Source: Molanna angustata (Eukaryota > Arthropoda > Insecta > Trichoptera > Molannidae). From it: a stretch of DNA of 64,000 nucleotides. Positions 44,347 through 56,376 of the stretch are shown piece by piece. How positions within the stretch are numbered: the stretch's first letter is position 1; each line of letters starts with the position of its first letter. Location of the stretch: positions 13,933,216-13,997,215 of the forward strand of contig OY754981.1 of the NCBI GenBank assembly GCA_963576475.1, in the 5' to 3' direction. A program made the translations under genes and the position numbers. Below the pieces are notes generated by a model. It saw only the letters and a list, made by a program, of their open reading frames with translations, had not been told where the DNA came from and searched no databases.

Positions 44347-45775
44347 TCATGGATATAACTATCTTATGGAGTTCTATAAAACCTTCAAATATTTAACATT
44401 GTTGAAAGGGACTTACCTCCTAGTGTCAATTTATTTCTGTCTAAAACCCATGAAAATCAAATCAAATATATGGGTTGGTTTGTACCACCTCACTAGGCCA
44501 GGCCTGTTCCGAGGTGGTAGACTAGTTAAATAATATTAATTACTAAATCAAAATAAACTGTAATATTGTGCAGTGTGCAATCTATGTTTTACTATGTGAG
44601 ATTTGTTGTATATGTTGTTGAGGATTGAGAATTTGCTGACAATAATTAATCCCTTTATTATATAGCCACGTATGAATTGTTAGTTTTAGTCGAATGAAGA
44701 ATTTAAATGAAGCATTTAAATTAAGCATTTAAATGAAGAATTAAAATGTTATAAATTCTTCATTTTAATAACATGTTTTTTTAAGTCTTGTGCTATAGGT
44801 GAATGAAATCGATTGATACATGAGCCCGAATCCACATACAATGGAATTCCTTATACTATCGAACCCTCAGTTATATAGTTACTACTGAGCCATAGTTACC
44901 AGATTTAATTGCCAGTAGAGACACAGTTGGGTAGACGAATAACCTTAAGGCCGGACAGGCACACAAATGTGATCGATTACATTGGCGTTTCCTCATTTTC
45001 CACCACCATTACTGACATTTATCATCTTGAAATTAAAGTCGGGGATAAATAGTTACGGTGTTATTTACAGCTTGACAGTTACAGAAAATTCCCTCGATAA
45101 AAATATTTCTGTATGTACCCCTAGATTTTGCGTGATTCTCTCGCTATCCTTCTTATTTGTTAGATGTAAAACAATAATTTAACAAAAATATTGTTGAATA
45201 TGAAGTAAATATCAAGTCCTACAAAATGTATGGCGGGACGAACCCCACCACTTCTACTTCATTACAAGAAGTGAGATACAACTCACAAAAAATTAAGTGC
45301 CTGTCCGTCCTTAAAGGCCCTCGTATACCCTGGGCATACGAATGAACGAAACACCAAAATGTATGAAACACCAAAAAATATTGTTTATCACCTAATCTGT
45401 GATATACAATATTTTTTCGTGAAAAAATGTAAATTTGTAGTTTTTAAATAGCAAGAATAGTAATTAAAATTTTAGTTTTTTTAAATAGATTTTCATATTT
45501 TCTTTGAATTGAAATAAAAATCTACTTCGTACGCCTTGTAGTTTTTAAGTTACATACAATAAAAAAAATTGAAAATTTTTAAAACAAATTTTACAAGAAA
45601 AGTATTAAATAAATTCAACTCTCAAAAATCTCATGCAATAGAATAAAGATGTAAATACAAACTGTTCTTTATTTCAAAGACGTATCTTTTGAGGGTACTG
45701 CGGAAAATATTTTTTTAAATAAACTATCTGGCCTACTCTAGCCTCTTAGTCTCCAAACATTGTCGATTATAAGCA
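44347..45775. other. intergenic, nothing recognised
   Basis: A short tandem phrase (CATTTAAATGAAGAATT near 44700-44760) and a fragment resembling 19145-19180 were noted. No gene was seen. Confidence 0.45.
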
Positions 45776-45868
45776 GAGTGTAAAACTTCCTATTAAAATA
45801 TCCAGAATATGGTACCATATTCTCATCGTGTGCGTGCTAAATAAATATTTGACATATGTAGTGTCTTC
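45776..45868 (+). repeat. diverged SINE body
   Basis: CAGAATATGG and GTGCGTGCTAAATAAATATT followed by TGACATATGTAG match the SINE body at 17970-18035 with several differences. The head is gone. Confidence 0.5.
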
Positions 45869-46044
45869 ATCTAAGTTATACATTTTTACAATATTTTTTT
45901 TTAATTTTTACAATACCTTTATTCCCATTCGTACGTATTTCATACAAATTAAAACCTTATCAAATAAATCTCGCCAAATTCCACAAGATCCTTTTAGACA
46001 AACGAACACGGACAACTTGAGAAAGTTAAAGTAAATATATTATA

Positions 46045-47179
46045 CTAGCGGACCCGACAGACGTTGTCCTGCCCGGAATATTTGTGAAACAATAAAATAT
46101 ACGTAACATATATTTGAATCATATGGATGTTATTATTCGCCGAGCAAACTTACATTTTCTTGTTCGATAAGCCGCATAACACTTTGAGGTTAGATTGATT
46201 GTCATATCGTATATTATTGCAATACAACATAATATATGGTCTGGACACGGAAACGAACGAATTGAAATATGAATATTAACGAAACAGTCAACAGAAATTA
46301 AAATTCCATGCACATGTACCTATATAATTGAAATATGAATAATACCGAATCAGAGCGATAAGAACTTTAAATGTCAAAAAAAGCCAAACTACGACGTAAG
46401 TGACAGATTTCATAGTGATTTCAGATGGAAAAAACTAAACATTGCCAATTCTGTTTCTATTTGTTGAGTTTTCTTTTGATCGGTTGCTCTTATTGTATTA
46501 CATGTCTATTTATTATTGTTGATTTACCTCTAGTTACATATTTACATTGTTTACTGTTGATTCCTCCGTGCATGCGAATCTGCTGCACAGAGGCCGAACT
46601 AACTTCTTGTTTATTTGCTGTTGTGGATTGTTCCTTGTACGATATTCGTTGTAACTCTATTTTATTGTATTCCGTTGTTGTATTTATTTTTATAAATTGG
46701 GGTAATAAACGAAAAAAAAATAATTGTGGGGCTTTGAGGGTAAACTGATCTTGGGGTGTGTGCATCCTGGAGGTCGCCCTTCTGGTGACCGAAAGGATGC
46801 ATGTGTCGTGTGACCTGCGGGCTGCTCTTGAGCAACCTAAAGGTCACCCTCACGCACCTATACGCGGCACTCTTTTTAAGTGCGCCTTTTGCTGGCGTAT
46901 TCAGTGGACTCGAATAGGAGACTCCATCTCCTAAAGCGAGTCTGGGTGGTGGTGGGCCAACTCTCAATTGCCAATTTGACATTAGCGCCACTATAGTTAT
47001 AAAAAAATCAGGTTATTTATTTTCCTTTTATTATATTAATGTTTAAAATTCCATTTTGTGAATCTAAACCATTCAGGGACTCACATAAACACACACAAAA
47101 AATTTCATCAAAATCGGTTCAGCCGTTTAGGAGGAGTTCAGTGACATACACACATCCATAAGAATTATATATAAAAAGA
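46045..47179 (-). mobile_element. short Helitron H2, interrupted
   Basis: On the plus strand it begins CTAGCGGACCCGACAGACGT after A and ends ATATATAAAAAGA before T. H1 (13031-13640) aligns to both halves. The 516-bp insertion at 46451-46966 is absent from H1. No protein is encoded. Confidence 0.75.
46451..46966. mobile_element. 516-bp insertion with 10-bp target duplication
   Basis: ATTGCCAATT flanks the insert on both sides (46441-46450 and 46967-46976), and the uninterrupted site is seen in Helitron H1 near 13411. The insert has an AT-rich half and a GC-rich half (CCTGGAGGTCGCCCTTCTGG, GGAGACTCCATCTCCTAAAG). No family was recognised. The duplication length suggests a retroposon or a fragment of one. 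Confidence 0.7.
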
Positions 47180-47851
47180 TAAAATGCCATATTAAATTTG
47201 TATTTAAAGTTTATTCCCATTTTGAAGAAACCATTTGATGTGTCGTGTCTTGTTTCAGAATACATTATTTATTCAGACAGCTTTGAGAACAACCCTTTCA
47301 TAACTCCCTTTGGATATTGTATACCTACACTTGCCTGACGTGAGCAAGTTAATCATCTGCAAAGAATATACCAACAACAAAATGCTAAATTCATTTTTAC
47401 TAAACTCACTAGATAGATCTCGACGAGTGAGAGAATGGTGGTGACATGTTTATGTAGGTACATATGTACTTAGCATGGTTGCAAAGGTCAAGGCAAAAGT
47501 ACACGAGACGCAATATTAAATCCCTATACTGATTTTGGTTTTTTCATCCGCAATAATACAATAATATAAATAAGGGTTACATAGATACTAAATACTTCTT
47601 CTCCCATCCACAATGGCTGCATCCTGGAGCACACAATATATATACTAGATTGGTCTTTGGTGATTACAATCACGGTCATGACGTGTATAAAACTAACAAT
47701 TTGGCACGGTGCGTTTGGCGGAGTGGGTTAAGGATAGAGTTATATGTAATCCAGGACGCGTGTACGAAGATTATTTAAAATAGACTCACCTTTCATTCTT
47801 TCATCGATCGCCTTACACGTTCTATCGCGATCCACCCGCTCAACAAACACA
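47180..47851. other. intergenic between two inverted Helitrons
   Basis: No frame or repeat end was recognised. Confidence 0.45.
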
Positions 47852-48374
47852 TCTTTATATATATAATTCTTCTGTACGTGTGTATGTCACTGAACTCCTC
47901 CTAAACGGCTGAACCGATTTTGACAAAAATTTTTGTGTGTGTTTGTGTACATAAGTCCCTGAATGGATTAGATTCACAAAAAGGAATTTTATAAAAATAT
48001 CAATCGTTATAAACATTTTCGGAATATACATTTTGAATAATGGCGACGTTGCTTTCGATATGTCATAATATTCTGCAATGTTGGTTATTCAATTAGACCT
48101 TGATGTTTTCTCAACGCTGTTTGCGGTATTTGATTCATATTTTTAATATTTTATGTAATTATTTAGTTATATGTATAATTTTTTATTATTGTATGAAACT
48201 AATTAGTATTTTTCAATTATATACTGTTCTAAGTGGTATTTTGACGATACCACACCCGCACACCTGTCGCTGTAGGATATGCCGTGATAGCGTATGGTAT
48301 TATTATGTTTGTTAAACCAGTTAATAACAGGCAAGCCAAGTTTCGTGCAGTACAACGTCTGTCGGTTCCGCTAG
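47852..48374 (+). mobile_element. short Helitron H3
   Basis: It starts TCTTTATATATATAATTC after A and ends GACGTTGTACTG-type DNA mirrored: on the plus strand TACAACGTCTGTCGGTTCCG then CTAG before T. The subterminal block ACGGCTGAACCGATTTTGAC is shared with H1 and H2 in reverse. It contains a small piece of retroposon R (CACACCCGCACACCTGTCGC) near 48250. Confidence 0.7.
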
Positions 48375-48842
48375 TTTCATATAAAAAATACGTAACATAC
48401 GTAAAATAATTTGTATTAAGAGGACATAATATGTGTAACGCTAAAACTAGTGACTGATAACATGATATATTAAAACCGCCTAATGCACTATGAAGTTACG
48501 TGTTAGTAAAGGTAACTATCGTGTGCGTTATAAAAGGTTTAGGTATACTTGATTTAAATTATCGGAAACCCAAAATTTGTTGATTTTTTGCATTTCAATA
48601 ACAAACCTTACTTGGAATGAAAAAAACTTTATCGGTCATTCACTTTTATTTTATGCACTCTTTAAGCATATAAAATAACTATTTCTCCATGACACATAGT
48701 TATGGAGTAATTTTTAAACTATGCTTTCAAAAAGGATATTTTTATAATTTTTTAGGGGAATTTAGGCTGAATTTTAAAGTAGTGTAACGAACATTCACTA
48801 TTGAAATGTTGAAAACATTTAAATGGTATTTTTTCTAGAACT
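48375..48842. other. AT-rich interval, nothing recognised
   Basis: No gene or element end was recognised. Confidence 0.5.
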
Positions 48843-49822
48843 AGTTGCATGTAACACATGAGATCCAACTGTCGATAGCGATAGTATGTATAGTTGAAGA
48901 ATAAGAATCAAACTATAAACCCATAAATCCAAATTATTGAAAATTTTAACACATGTTGGTATGTATGTCAAGATAGGACAGTATGGAGGTCAGTCCTGTT
49001 TTCCTACCCGGAATATGAAAACAGCATGATGGTTCTGTATGTATGTTTGGAGATTAAGTACCTATCAAACTATTAAGTCATCTTACATATTGTGTATAGG
49101 CGACTGCCCTACAAATTGTATGAAGCAATGTCGTCACTACATTCAATTTTTATAAAAATTGTTAAAAAAAGTTTGAGATGTGCTAATACCATGCTAATAT
49201 TTTTTATAGAAAATTAAATTATCTAGTTGGGGTGTTTCGGCTTTTTTCGATATTTTTAAAAAAAATGAAAATATAGGCAGTTTAACTCATAAATTTATCA
49301 TAAAAAAAATATTTTTTTAATAAAAAATGTTTGAGAAACCCTGGAATTTTTTTGAATAAACTGATTTGAGATTTTGTATTTTTCTATGCTTATACCAATT
49401 TTCAGCGTTTTAGCTTTTATGGTTTCTGAGATATACGGAAAAATAAATTCAAAATTCAAAAGTTGATAACCCCTGACTGAAACAAAAATTCAAAATTCTG
49501 AGTATAAAAGTTTTGTAGGCCTTTAATTGTTTATATATTCTGAAAATTTGGGCTTTGTAAATTGAGCGGATCAAAAGTTATAAGGGGGGGACGGACACAC
49601 ACACAGACACACAGACACACGAAATGTTCTACTCCGAATTCCGAGTAAATCCGTGTATGGAACATATATGCTGCGAAGCCTCTAAGTTGGTGTTTTTTGA
49701 CTTCAAAGTTGGAAAAGCCGTGAAAAAAGTAGACCTCTCCATACAATTCTCGCGTATTCTGGCTTGATACATTGTCGATATGTTAAGAGAACAAAGTTCT
49801 CCTGAACAAATCGACAGTTGGA
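48843..49822 (+). repeat. ~1-kb repeat T, copy 3
   Basis: Same ends as 9236-10274 (AGTTGCATGTAACACATGAG and ATCGACAGTTGGA). The (CA)n tract at 49593-49620 is preceded by a G run. It lies about 39 kb from copies 1 and 2. Confidence 0.75.
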
Positions 49823-50168
49823 CTATTTAACATATTTGAGGAATTTGTTTTGAAATTGGGGTGTTTAGGTTTATATGCCCCCTTAAACAGGACACTATCA
49901 AAATTTCATGATATTGAGGTGTTTCACATAAAACACAAACCATATTTTAATAAAATCAAACGATTCCTTTGCGCAGGATATTATAATACAACTAAATATT
50001 AACTTCACAGTAACTGAGATTTTTTTTTATATATGGTTTTTTTTATTTTTATTTGTTGGTAAATTCACAGAATATATTACACAACATTATTCACATAATC
50101 TTTAAAATATAAATGTATTCCGATTACGAATTGAAACGTGAAATATTACAAATTTAATGTTTATATTA
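49823..50168. other. AT-rich interval, nothing recognised
   Basis: No recognisable feature. Confidence 0.5.
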
Positions 50169-50660
50169 TTTTTTAACAGATTTTTAATTATCTCAATAGA
50201 GACGAAGTTGGAATATTTACTGTAGGAGAACCGGGAAATCAAGGCACCTACAGGGCTTACGACCTGTCATCGGCTGGTTTACGTGATCACTTTATGCGCT
50301 TGCGCAACTTTCACCAATTATGCCTTTTTAATGAGATCTCTATCAATTCAATTTTGAAACTTCTATATATTGTAATACTGAAATTCTTTTCGCTTGAAAA
50401 TAAGGAATTTTTACTACAGCCATCTATGGGTGAAATTATGAACAACAATCTTATTATTTTTTATTTATTTTGTTGTTACGCCATCTATTGAGAGAATTGG
50501 TTTTTTGTAAATAATGAAAGCTACAATTCTTATATGTGAGGTGACAATGCATTTTCAAATATCTTTGACTCCCGACAGGGAAAAAAATCCAATGTTTGCG
50601 CATATGCAATAATAAAAATATATTCGATTTATATTATTTATTTATTTTAAGAATGATTTA
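50169..50660 (+). repeat. dispersed repeat E, best copy
   Basis: It begins TTTTTTAACAGATTTTTAAT and includes GAGACGAAGTTGGAATATTT, GGAGAACCGGGAAATCAAGG and TTTGACTCCCGACAGGG. The first ~190 bp are almost identical to 63810-64000. No protein was recognised, and the element type is unknown. Confidence 0.7.
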
Positions 50661-51029
50661 TTTATTTTAAGAATGATTTATTTATTTTAAGGATCTTGAT
50701 TCTTCAATTGTTTTCTGTATAAAAATTGTATGTATTTTTCATCTCCCTTTCTTTATAGTTTAATTAATTTGTTGTTATTTCCTATATCAATTTAGTTTTG
50801 TTTATTTACTTCGTCATTGGAATACATTTCTTTTTAAAGGATTGTGTGCTCAATGTTATTTAATATATTCTGTGAATTTACCAACAAATAAAAATTAAAT
50901 AAAATTATATACAGGACGCGGTTTCAAAGATCTCTTGCCTGTAGGTGCGAAAACGGGTAGTGATTGCAACAATATTTGACTTGTGTATATAAAATACAAC
51001 GATAATTTATTTAACATTAATATAGACGT
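50661..51029. other. AT-rich interval, nothing recognised
   Basis: A short triplicated phrase (TTTATTTATTTTAAGAATGA near 50640-50690) was noted. Confidence 0.45.
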
Positions 51030-51115
51030 TAAGATGTTGGTTGGATAAGATTGCCTAATTGCAATAAACCTGCCTTTGTACACTTTGATGCATAAAAAAT
51101 AAAGAAATAAACTAT
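51030..51115 (+). pseudogene. LINE 3' UTR fragment
   Basis: GTTGGTTGGATAAGATTGCC and AATAAACCTGCC with an AAATAAAGAAATAAA tail resemble the 3' end of LINE family J. No coding part is present. Confidence 0.5.
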
Positions 51116-51304
51116 ATAACAAACCTTGGTCAGATACATTATGTTCAAGAATACAAAGATATCTAGACAAAACTGAATCAATATCCGCGATAGGAAATTG
51201 GGAAGTTGATGGGTTTCCTGTGCAGAGAGAAGAGGAATTAAATTTTCAATTCTCTCTCTCCTCCAGTCTTTTGTGGTGAACAAAACAAAAGAAAAATACA
51301 AGGG

Positions 51305-51372
51305 AATGCAGCGCCGTGGCAAAGCATGGCGTGGCATGGCATAGCATGGCGTGGCATTGCATAGTTTGGCGT
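51305..51372. repeat. degenerate GGCATGGCGT tandem repeat
   Basis: Phrases such as GCATGGCGTGGCATGGCATA repeat with a period of about 10 bp over some 60 bp. Confidence 0.7.
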
Positions 51373-51715
51373 AGCAGCATCGGTTCTACGGTTCAGAGAA
51401 TACTCGTTACTTGTGACATTAAACCTGGATTTTTACTATTTTTTTCTTTTTCTCTGAAGACAGCGAAGAAAGGGGCTCATTAAGAATTGATTTTAACTGA
51501 AGTTCATTTGTGGCTGACATTACCATTAAAAGCATTTCTCTATAACAACAACATTCAACTGCAGACAGAAAATAAAAAAAAATAAGTAGGTACATTTTTG
51601 TTACGGATATTATTAGTTGATCGGTTTAAAATTAACTGCCATTCATATCAATTCTTGTTTTATTTTAATATATTTGAAACGTTATTCTTTGGTTTCCCAG
51701 ATTAATATAATTAGA

Positions 51716-52630
51716 CTAGCTGACCCGGCAAACGCTGTTATGCCATATAAATTATTCCTAGTGAATAATTTGGTAATTAAATAAAAAAATTTACTTATTG
51801 TAAGTATGTGGGGATTGGGTCTATGACTGAAAGAGAAATGGAGCGCTGTGGACGATGACGGCCTTTTAAATTAACAAAACACCAACCATTCATTTTCTTT
51901 ATTCAATGTACTTACCTACTTCAATAACTTTACTCACATACTTAAAGTTTGATCTCTTAAAAGTTAAATGTGAATTAAAAAAAACTGATACATATTTTTT
52001 ATCTTAAATTATGACAGTTAAAAAAACAATATCAATCTCGAAGAGCAGTGTACGATGTTTTTTGTTAGTTTGTCTTTAGCCAACACAAACAAACTGGGAG
52101 GTTTGCCCATGCCACGTATAATTGTCCGTGTGAATAATATGGTGTGCCCAAATCTAAGCCATAAACAGACATCGTTTAGCCTTGTGACTTATTGATTGTC
52201 ATTGCGAATGCCAATCTAAGTGAAAAGTGAACGCGTTTTAATTAAATTAGCACTTCTGTGGTAATCATTGGGATTCGTGACAGCAATACATTTTCGCCTC
52301 GGATCTTGCCATTCAAAATGCTGGTTTCGACAAAATTTTTTATCATTTTTTTTAATAACTAATCGCGTGCCATTGCACAGCCATGATGGGTTCAAATTCC
52401 GAAGTAAAATAACCGGAGATCCAACTTTCAACTGTAGATGGTAAATTTTTAGTCAAAAACGTAAAAAAAATCGGGAGAGGACAAACCTTATCACCTAGGG
52501 GTATAAAAAATAGCCTACAATCTATTTTCAGACCTATCAAATATATACAAAAAAAATCTTAAAAATTGGTCATGCCGTTTCGGAGGAGTTCGATAACAAA
52601 CACTGTGACACGAGATTTTTATATATTAGA
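51716..52630 (-). mobile_element. Helitron H4 with helicase remnant
   Basis: On the minus strand it starts TCTAATATATAAAAATCTCG and ends GTTTGCCGGGTCAGCTAG, between A and T. The minus strand encodes the C-terminal part of a Helitron PIF1-like helicase (52066-52431). This ties the CTAG-ending short elements H1-H3 and H5, with similar 3' termini, to the Helitron superfamily by protein evidence. Confidence 0.8.
52066..52431 (-). pseudogene. Helitron PIF1-like helicase C-terminus, frameshifted
   Basis: The minus frame at 52431 reads MKVGSPVILLRNLNPSWLCN and GTRLVIKK, a signature of the last helicase motifs of Helitron Rep/Hel proteins. A shifted frame continues NGKIRGENVLLSRIPMI, then LRLAFAMTINKSQG with a stop, then YGLDLGTPYYSHGQLYVAWA. 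The order matches the family, but a frameshift and a stop break it, and the Rep nickase and most helicase motifs are absent. It is a dead fragment. Confidence 0.85.
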
Positions 52631-53157
52631 TTATAATTTGTAATATTATCTGTAATCCCAGATAATCTTCCAATAAAGCTGTATAAATAAAACAACATAT
52701 TTTAATAAATAAAATTATAGTAGGCTTAGGCAAATATCTTGACTAAAATTCTCGAAAATTATGTTCAGCGGAGTAAAGAACGATCGCCGCATCTACGAAC
52801 CAAGCAAAAAACAAATTTTATATTCTGCGCAGCCCACGTAATTTGCTTAAATTATAAATTTCAATGAACTATTTCAAATTAAATTTAAGTTTAAGAATAT
52901 AAATAACTGATAAGTTGTCTTATTCGTATACTTTTTTAAAAAAATAAAATAAAATTTCTTCTTCCTCTCATTATACTTTTGTTTTCCTTTCAATGCTATG
53001 AACCATTATTATAAGTAGGTGCTAAAACTTTTTAAGTTTTATTTTTTTTTTGCTCTCTCTTCTGTTGTCTTTATTTTATAAACAAATTGACAATGTGAAT
53101 AGACAAAGTTGTTTAAAACGTGTAACAATATTATTTTCTATAATATTAATAATGCCT
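52631..53157. other. intergenic, nothing firm
   Basis: CTCTCATTATACTTTTGTTT and CAATGCTATGAA near 52975-53010 faintly resemble the family J LINE 3' UTR. No coding part was seen. Confidence 0.4.
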
Positions 53158-53375
53158 CTTGGACGGTGAGCGCCCAAGAAAGGGATGGCACGACCATGTG
53201 AACGATATTCTGAAAGACGGAAATGTTAGAAGTGTAAGCAATAGACGAACATGAATGAGATGATGCATGAATGTGGACGAGGCGTGGGATGCGTGCCAGG
53301 ATAGAAAAATGTGGCGTTCGGTTCTCTCTGCCTACCCCGCAAGGGACATGGCGTGATGGTATGTATGTGTGGACG
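53158..53375 (+). pseudogene. LINE C-terminus, RTE-like
   Basis: The frames give RPRKGWHDHVNDILKDGNVR, then a shift, VDEAWDACQDRKMWRSV and a terminal SAYPARDMA before a stop. This is the DW..R..CM/DR..W ending of RTE/Proto2-like proteins. The 3' end GACATGGCGTGATGGTATGT resembles the 3' end of retroposon R. Confidence 0.7.
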
Positions 53376-54417
53376 GTGAGCAAACACATAAAATCTCAAA
53401 AATATAGATATGTCTTTAATCATAACACCTGACGGTACATATTATCGGATTATTTCTTGTATAAATTTTTGTGTATTGCCTTGTCTCTGTTGAGATACAA
53501 TTAATTGCATATCTAATTAATATTTTCTTTGGTGAAAATACAATGTTTCAAAGATCAAATGAATATTTATAAACTTATTCAAAATATGTGAAATTTTCCG
53601 TAAAAAAAAGCCTGCAGTTCGTGTTTTAAATTTTCAAGATGGGAAAGATGTTTAGTTTTTTTTTTATTTGGTCTGAGTGTGCACGATCTATTATGTATTA
53701 CAAGATAGGGATCGCTTGAAAATAAATTTAAAATATATATGACTTCAAGTTTTCAACAAAATATTTACAGATAATAAATAATTACTAAATCTTGCCCCAT
53801 ACGAATTCCTATATTTACAATACTCACTGTTCATATTTATTCCAAGGAGGTTTATTCCCCTATGATTACAGATTTTTTTTCTCGTTAAAACATCTATTAA
53901 TATTCCTTATTAATTAATGTACTACCGTCATATTATAAAAACCCCAAGTATTATTTAATAGATCGGACATTTCTATCCATTTTTATAGCTTAATTTTCAG
54001 ACTGGGCAGAATTCAATGTAACGAAATATTAAAACGTCTCGTTATAATTTTTAATTTGAATAAAATAATTAGGTACCTGCATTTCAAAAATGGAAAATAA
54101 AAATATATTTGTACCAATTTGGTATGTTTTCTGTTGGTGATTTTCTCGGTATTATAAGCGATTCAATCATTGGTTTGTTCACAGTCACAATTGGTTCAAG
54201 TGGCTAATTCTACTGCTTACTTCTGAAACAAACTTAACGTATAAATGTAACTTAAACTACTCTAAAAAATGTTAAAATATACATTTAAAAATATCAATTT
54301 GACTGCATAATCAAAGACCAGAGGTAGAATAATACTTACGTCACTTAACGTTAATGTGTATTGTACTATATCTACAATTAAAAACCTGGATTAACACATT
54401 TTTTACGATGTTAAAAA
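53376..54417. other. AT-rich interval, nothing recognised
   Basis: No frame or element end was recognised. Confidence 0.5.
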
Positions 54418-54660
54418 AAGGAGTGGGTTGTGGCTAACGCTATACTACTCACTACCAAGTCACTCTACAAAGTATTCAAATTTCATATGGAAATTTTCAT
54501 CATTTTCATGGAAAGAGTTCGTAATTTTTTTTATTAATTCGTCGATGCCAGTTTTTGAAATTGATGTTCCTTTTTAGCTTTTTCAAAATGAAAATAAAAA
54601 ATAAGTTTCCTGAGATCACTTTGAAATATTAGGCAAATAAAAAATTCACCATTTTATGGA
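54418..54660 (+). repeat. repeat G, partial copy
   Basis: GGAGTGGGTTGTGGCTAACG, ACTACTCACTACCAAGTCAC and AAAGTATTCAAATTTCATAT match the left part of the copies at 56872 and 57627. Confidence 0.6.
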
Positions 54661-54669
54661 AAAATAAAA

Positions 54670-55290
54670 TAAAAATTCAACTTTTGAATTTTTACTTTAT
54701 TTTTCCACATGTCTCAAAAACCAACTCGTCCTGTCATTTATGCCATCACCCCGACCAATCTTCGGATCACATCCTCTGGGAATACTCTCACCCAAATGTG
54801 TCCTACAACAGAACGGAGCTCCTCGCTGCTGTCCGTGGGCCTCTTCAAGTTCATGCGGATTTAGTGGTCTCAAAGAAGAACTCTACAGCCTTCAGATTGT
54901 TTTGCCATGGTTTTAACGCCCTTCTATCTGCTGATTATAAAAATTGAATTTCCCGAGTGTCCTTGGTCAACTCCCTGATGCCCAGTTTTACACAGTCACA
55001 GACTTGAAATAGCTACTCTCGCGACACTCCATGTCTGTGAATATTATTTTCACCGACGTTGATTGTCCTTTTTTACACTATTGTGCCGAGACCACGAGTC
55101 TAGAGAAGCTTCTTGAGCTACTCTTCGTGCCATGCATTCTTTGTCATTCTTACTAGCATGCTTTGAAGAGGCCGTTTTCAGTCCCCATATGCGGAGCGAG
55201 TGAGGGTGGACGTAGCTATGTCAAAAACCATAAAAGCTAGAACGCTGAAAATTAGTATAAATATAGACAAATACAAAATCTAATTCAAAA
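54670..55290 (-). repeat. repeat T fragment interrupted by LINE
   Basis: The parts 54670-54723 and 55221-55290 are contiguous in repeat T copy 2 (11925-12015). They are separated here by the LINE insertion at 54724-55220. Confidence 0.7.
54724..55220 (+). pseudogene. 5'-truncated R1-like LINE
   Basis: The coding end (to a stop at 54945-54947) reads CHLCHHPDQSSDHILWEYSH, then LLAAVRGPLQVHADLVVSKK and FCHGFNALLSADYKN. The C-x2-C-(x8)-H-(x4) arrangement, with the last Cys changed to Tyr, resembles the terminal zinc motif of R1-clade proteins. The 3' UTR ends near GGTGGACGTAGCTATG. Short repeats TCAAAACCA/TCAAAAACCA bracket the insert inside repeat T and probably derive from target duplication. 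Confidence 0.7.
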
Positions 55291-55671
55291 GGAATCCATC
55301 TCTACCATAAAATATGATCAAAAATACAAACATTGCATGTTGAATCATAAACATCTCATTTAATTATAGGTTCTTGTCTCAAAAGAGAGTAGTTCTCCTG
55401 TTGATTCTGTAATAACCTTTAATAAAGCGTCTTGTGAAGTAGCCTCTGGTCCACAACCATCTTGGAAGGGGCTCTAAAACTTTTAAGATGTCTCGGGGCT
55501 AATTTATATTCATTAAGTACTTAAAAATGTTCAAATTTTCGCATAATATCACAGATGGGATCTAAAACTAGAATAACATCTCATTTTGCATGCGAACACC
55601 TTAATAGATTATGTATTTCATTACATCTACTTTCCGGCAATGAGATTGTTCAAAATTTATTTTACATTTTT
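55291..55671. other. intergenic, nothing recognised
   Basis: No recognisable feature. Confidence 0.45.
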
Positions 55672-56376
55672 TTTTACTCTCCACGGCTATGGAATAGTGG
55701 AGAGTCATGATTTCACAATTTTTAAGAGTATTTTTTACATCAATTTCTCTATGGGTATCATGTAGAGAGTGCATATTTTGAGTTTCCTTATGATGTTTTT
55801 TTATGTATGCCGTACATAAATATGAAAAATTGTGTCCTCTGTACAGATCAAACTAAAAGGCCGATGAACTTAATATTGATACGATTAGTTAGAGCTGATA
55901 CGGTTCATTTTTTCTCAATGTTTCTTTATGATTTCATCTATTAAAACTGAAAAAATGCTCTCACGACCTGGAAATTTGAGATATCTGATTTACACAATAC
56001 CAAAAATTTTCAAAAAACTGCCTTCAAAGTTGGTCAACATTAAAAGAAAAACATACAAACGTTTGAAAAATTATGTTCATAATAATAGATTTTTGTATGA
56101 AAAATATATACATCATCATCATCATCAGTAGCTCCACAAGACCCTATCCATGGCCTTTTCTCTCCAATTCCGCACACCGGCTATCTGAAGGTCCCTCTCG
56201 ACTCCATCCATCCATCGCAGTTTCGGTCTTCCCACACTCCTTCTATATACAACAAGAGAATTTTATATGTCTGGCAATGTTTAGTTATTGGATTACATAT
56301 TGATATTAGAGTGTAATATTAGCAGGGAAGCTTCATTGTGTAGTGGAAAGTTTAGCGTTGGCCACAACCCACTCTT
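55672..56376 (-). repeat. repeat G, minus copy with LINE insert
   Basis: It begins TTTACTCTCCACGGC and ends TTAGCGTTGGCCACAACCCA. The LINE tail at 56105-56246 interrupts it. Confidence 0.6.
56105..56246 (-). pseudogene. LINE C-terminus with (GAT)n tail
   Basis: The minus strand reads SVGRPKLRWMDGVERDLQIA and GVRNWREKAMDRVLWSY before a stop, then (TGA)n. The GRP..RW.DGVE.DL...GVRNWR..A.DR..W motif is a common LINE protein end in arthropods. Only about 40 codons survive, apparently intact. Confidence 0.8.

Noticed and set aside
46662..46991. 109-codon minus frame
   Set aside because: It spans the junction of the 516-bp insertion and has no recognised domain, so it is unlikely to be a real gene.
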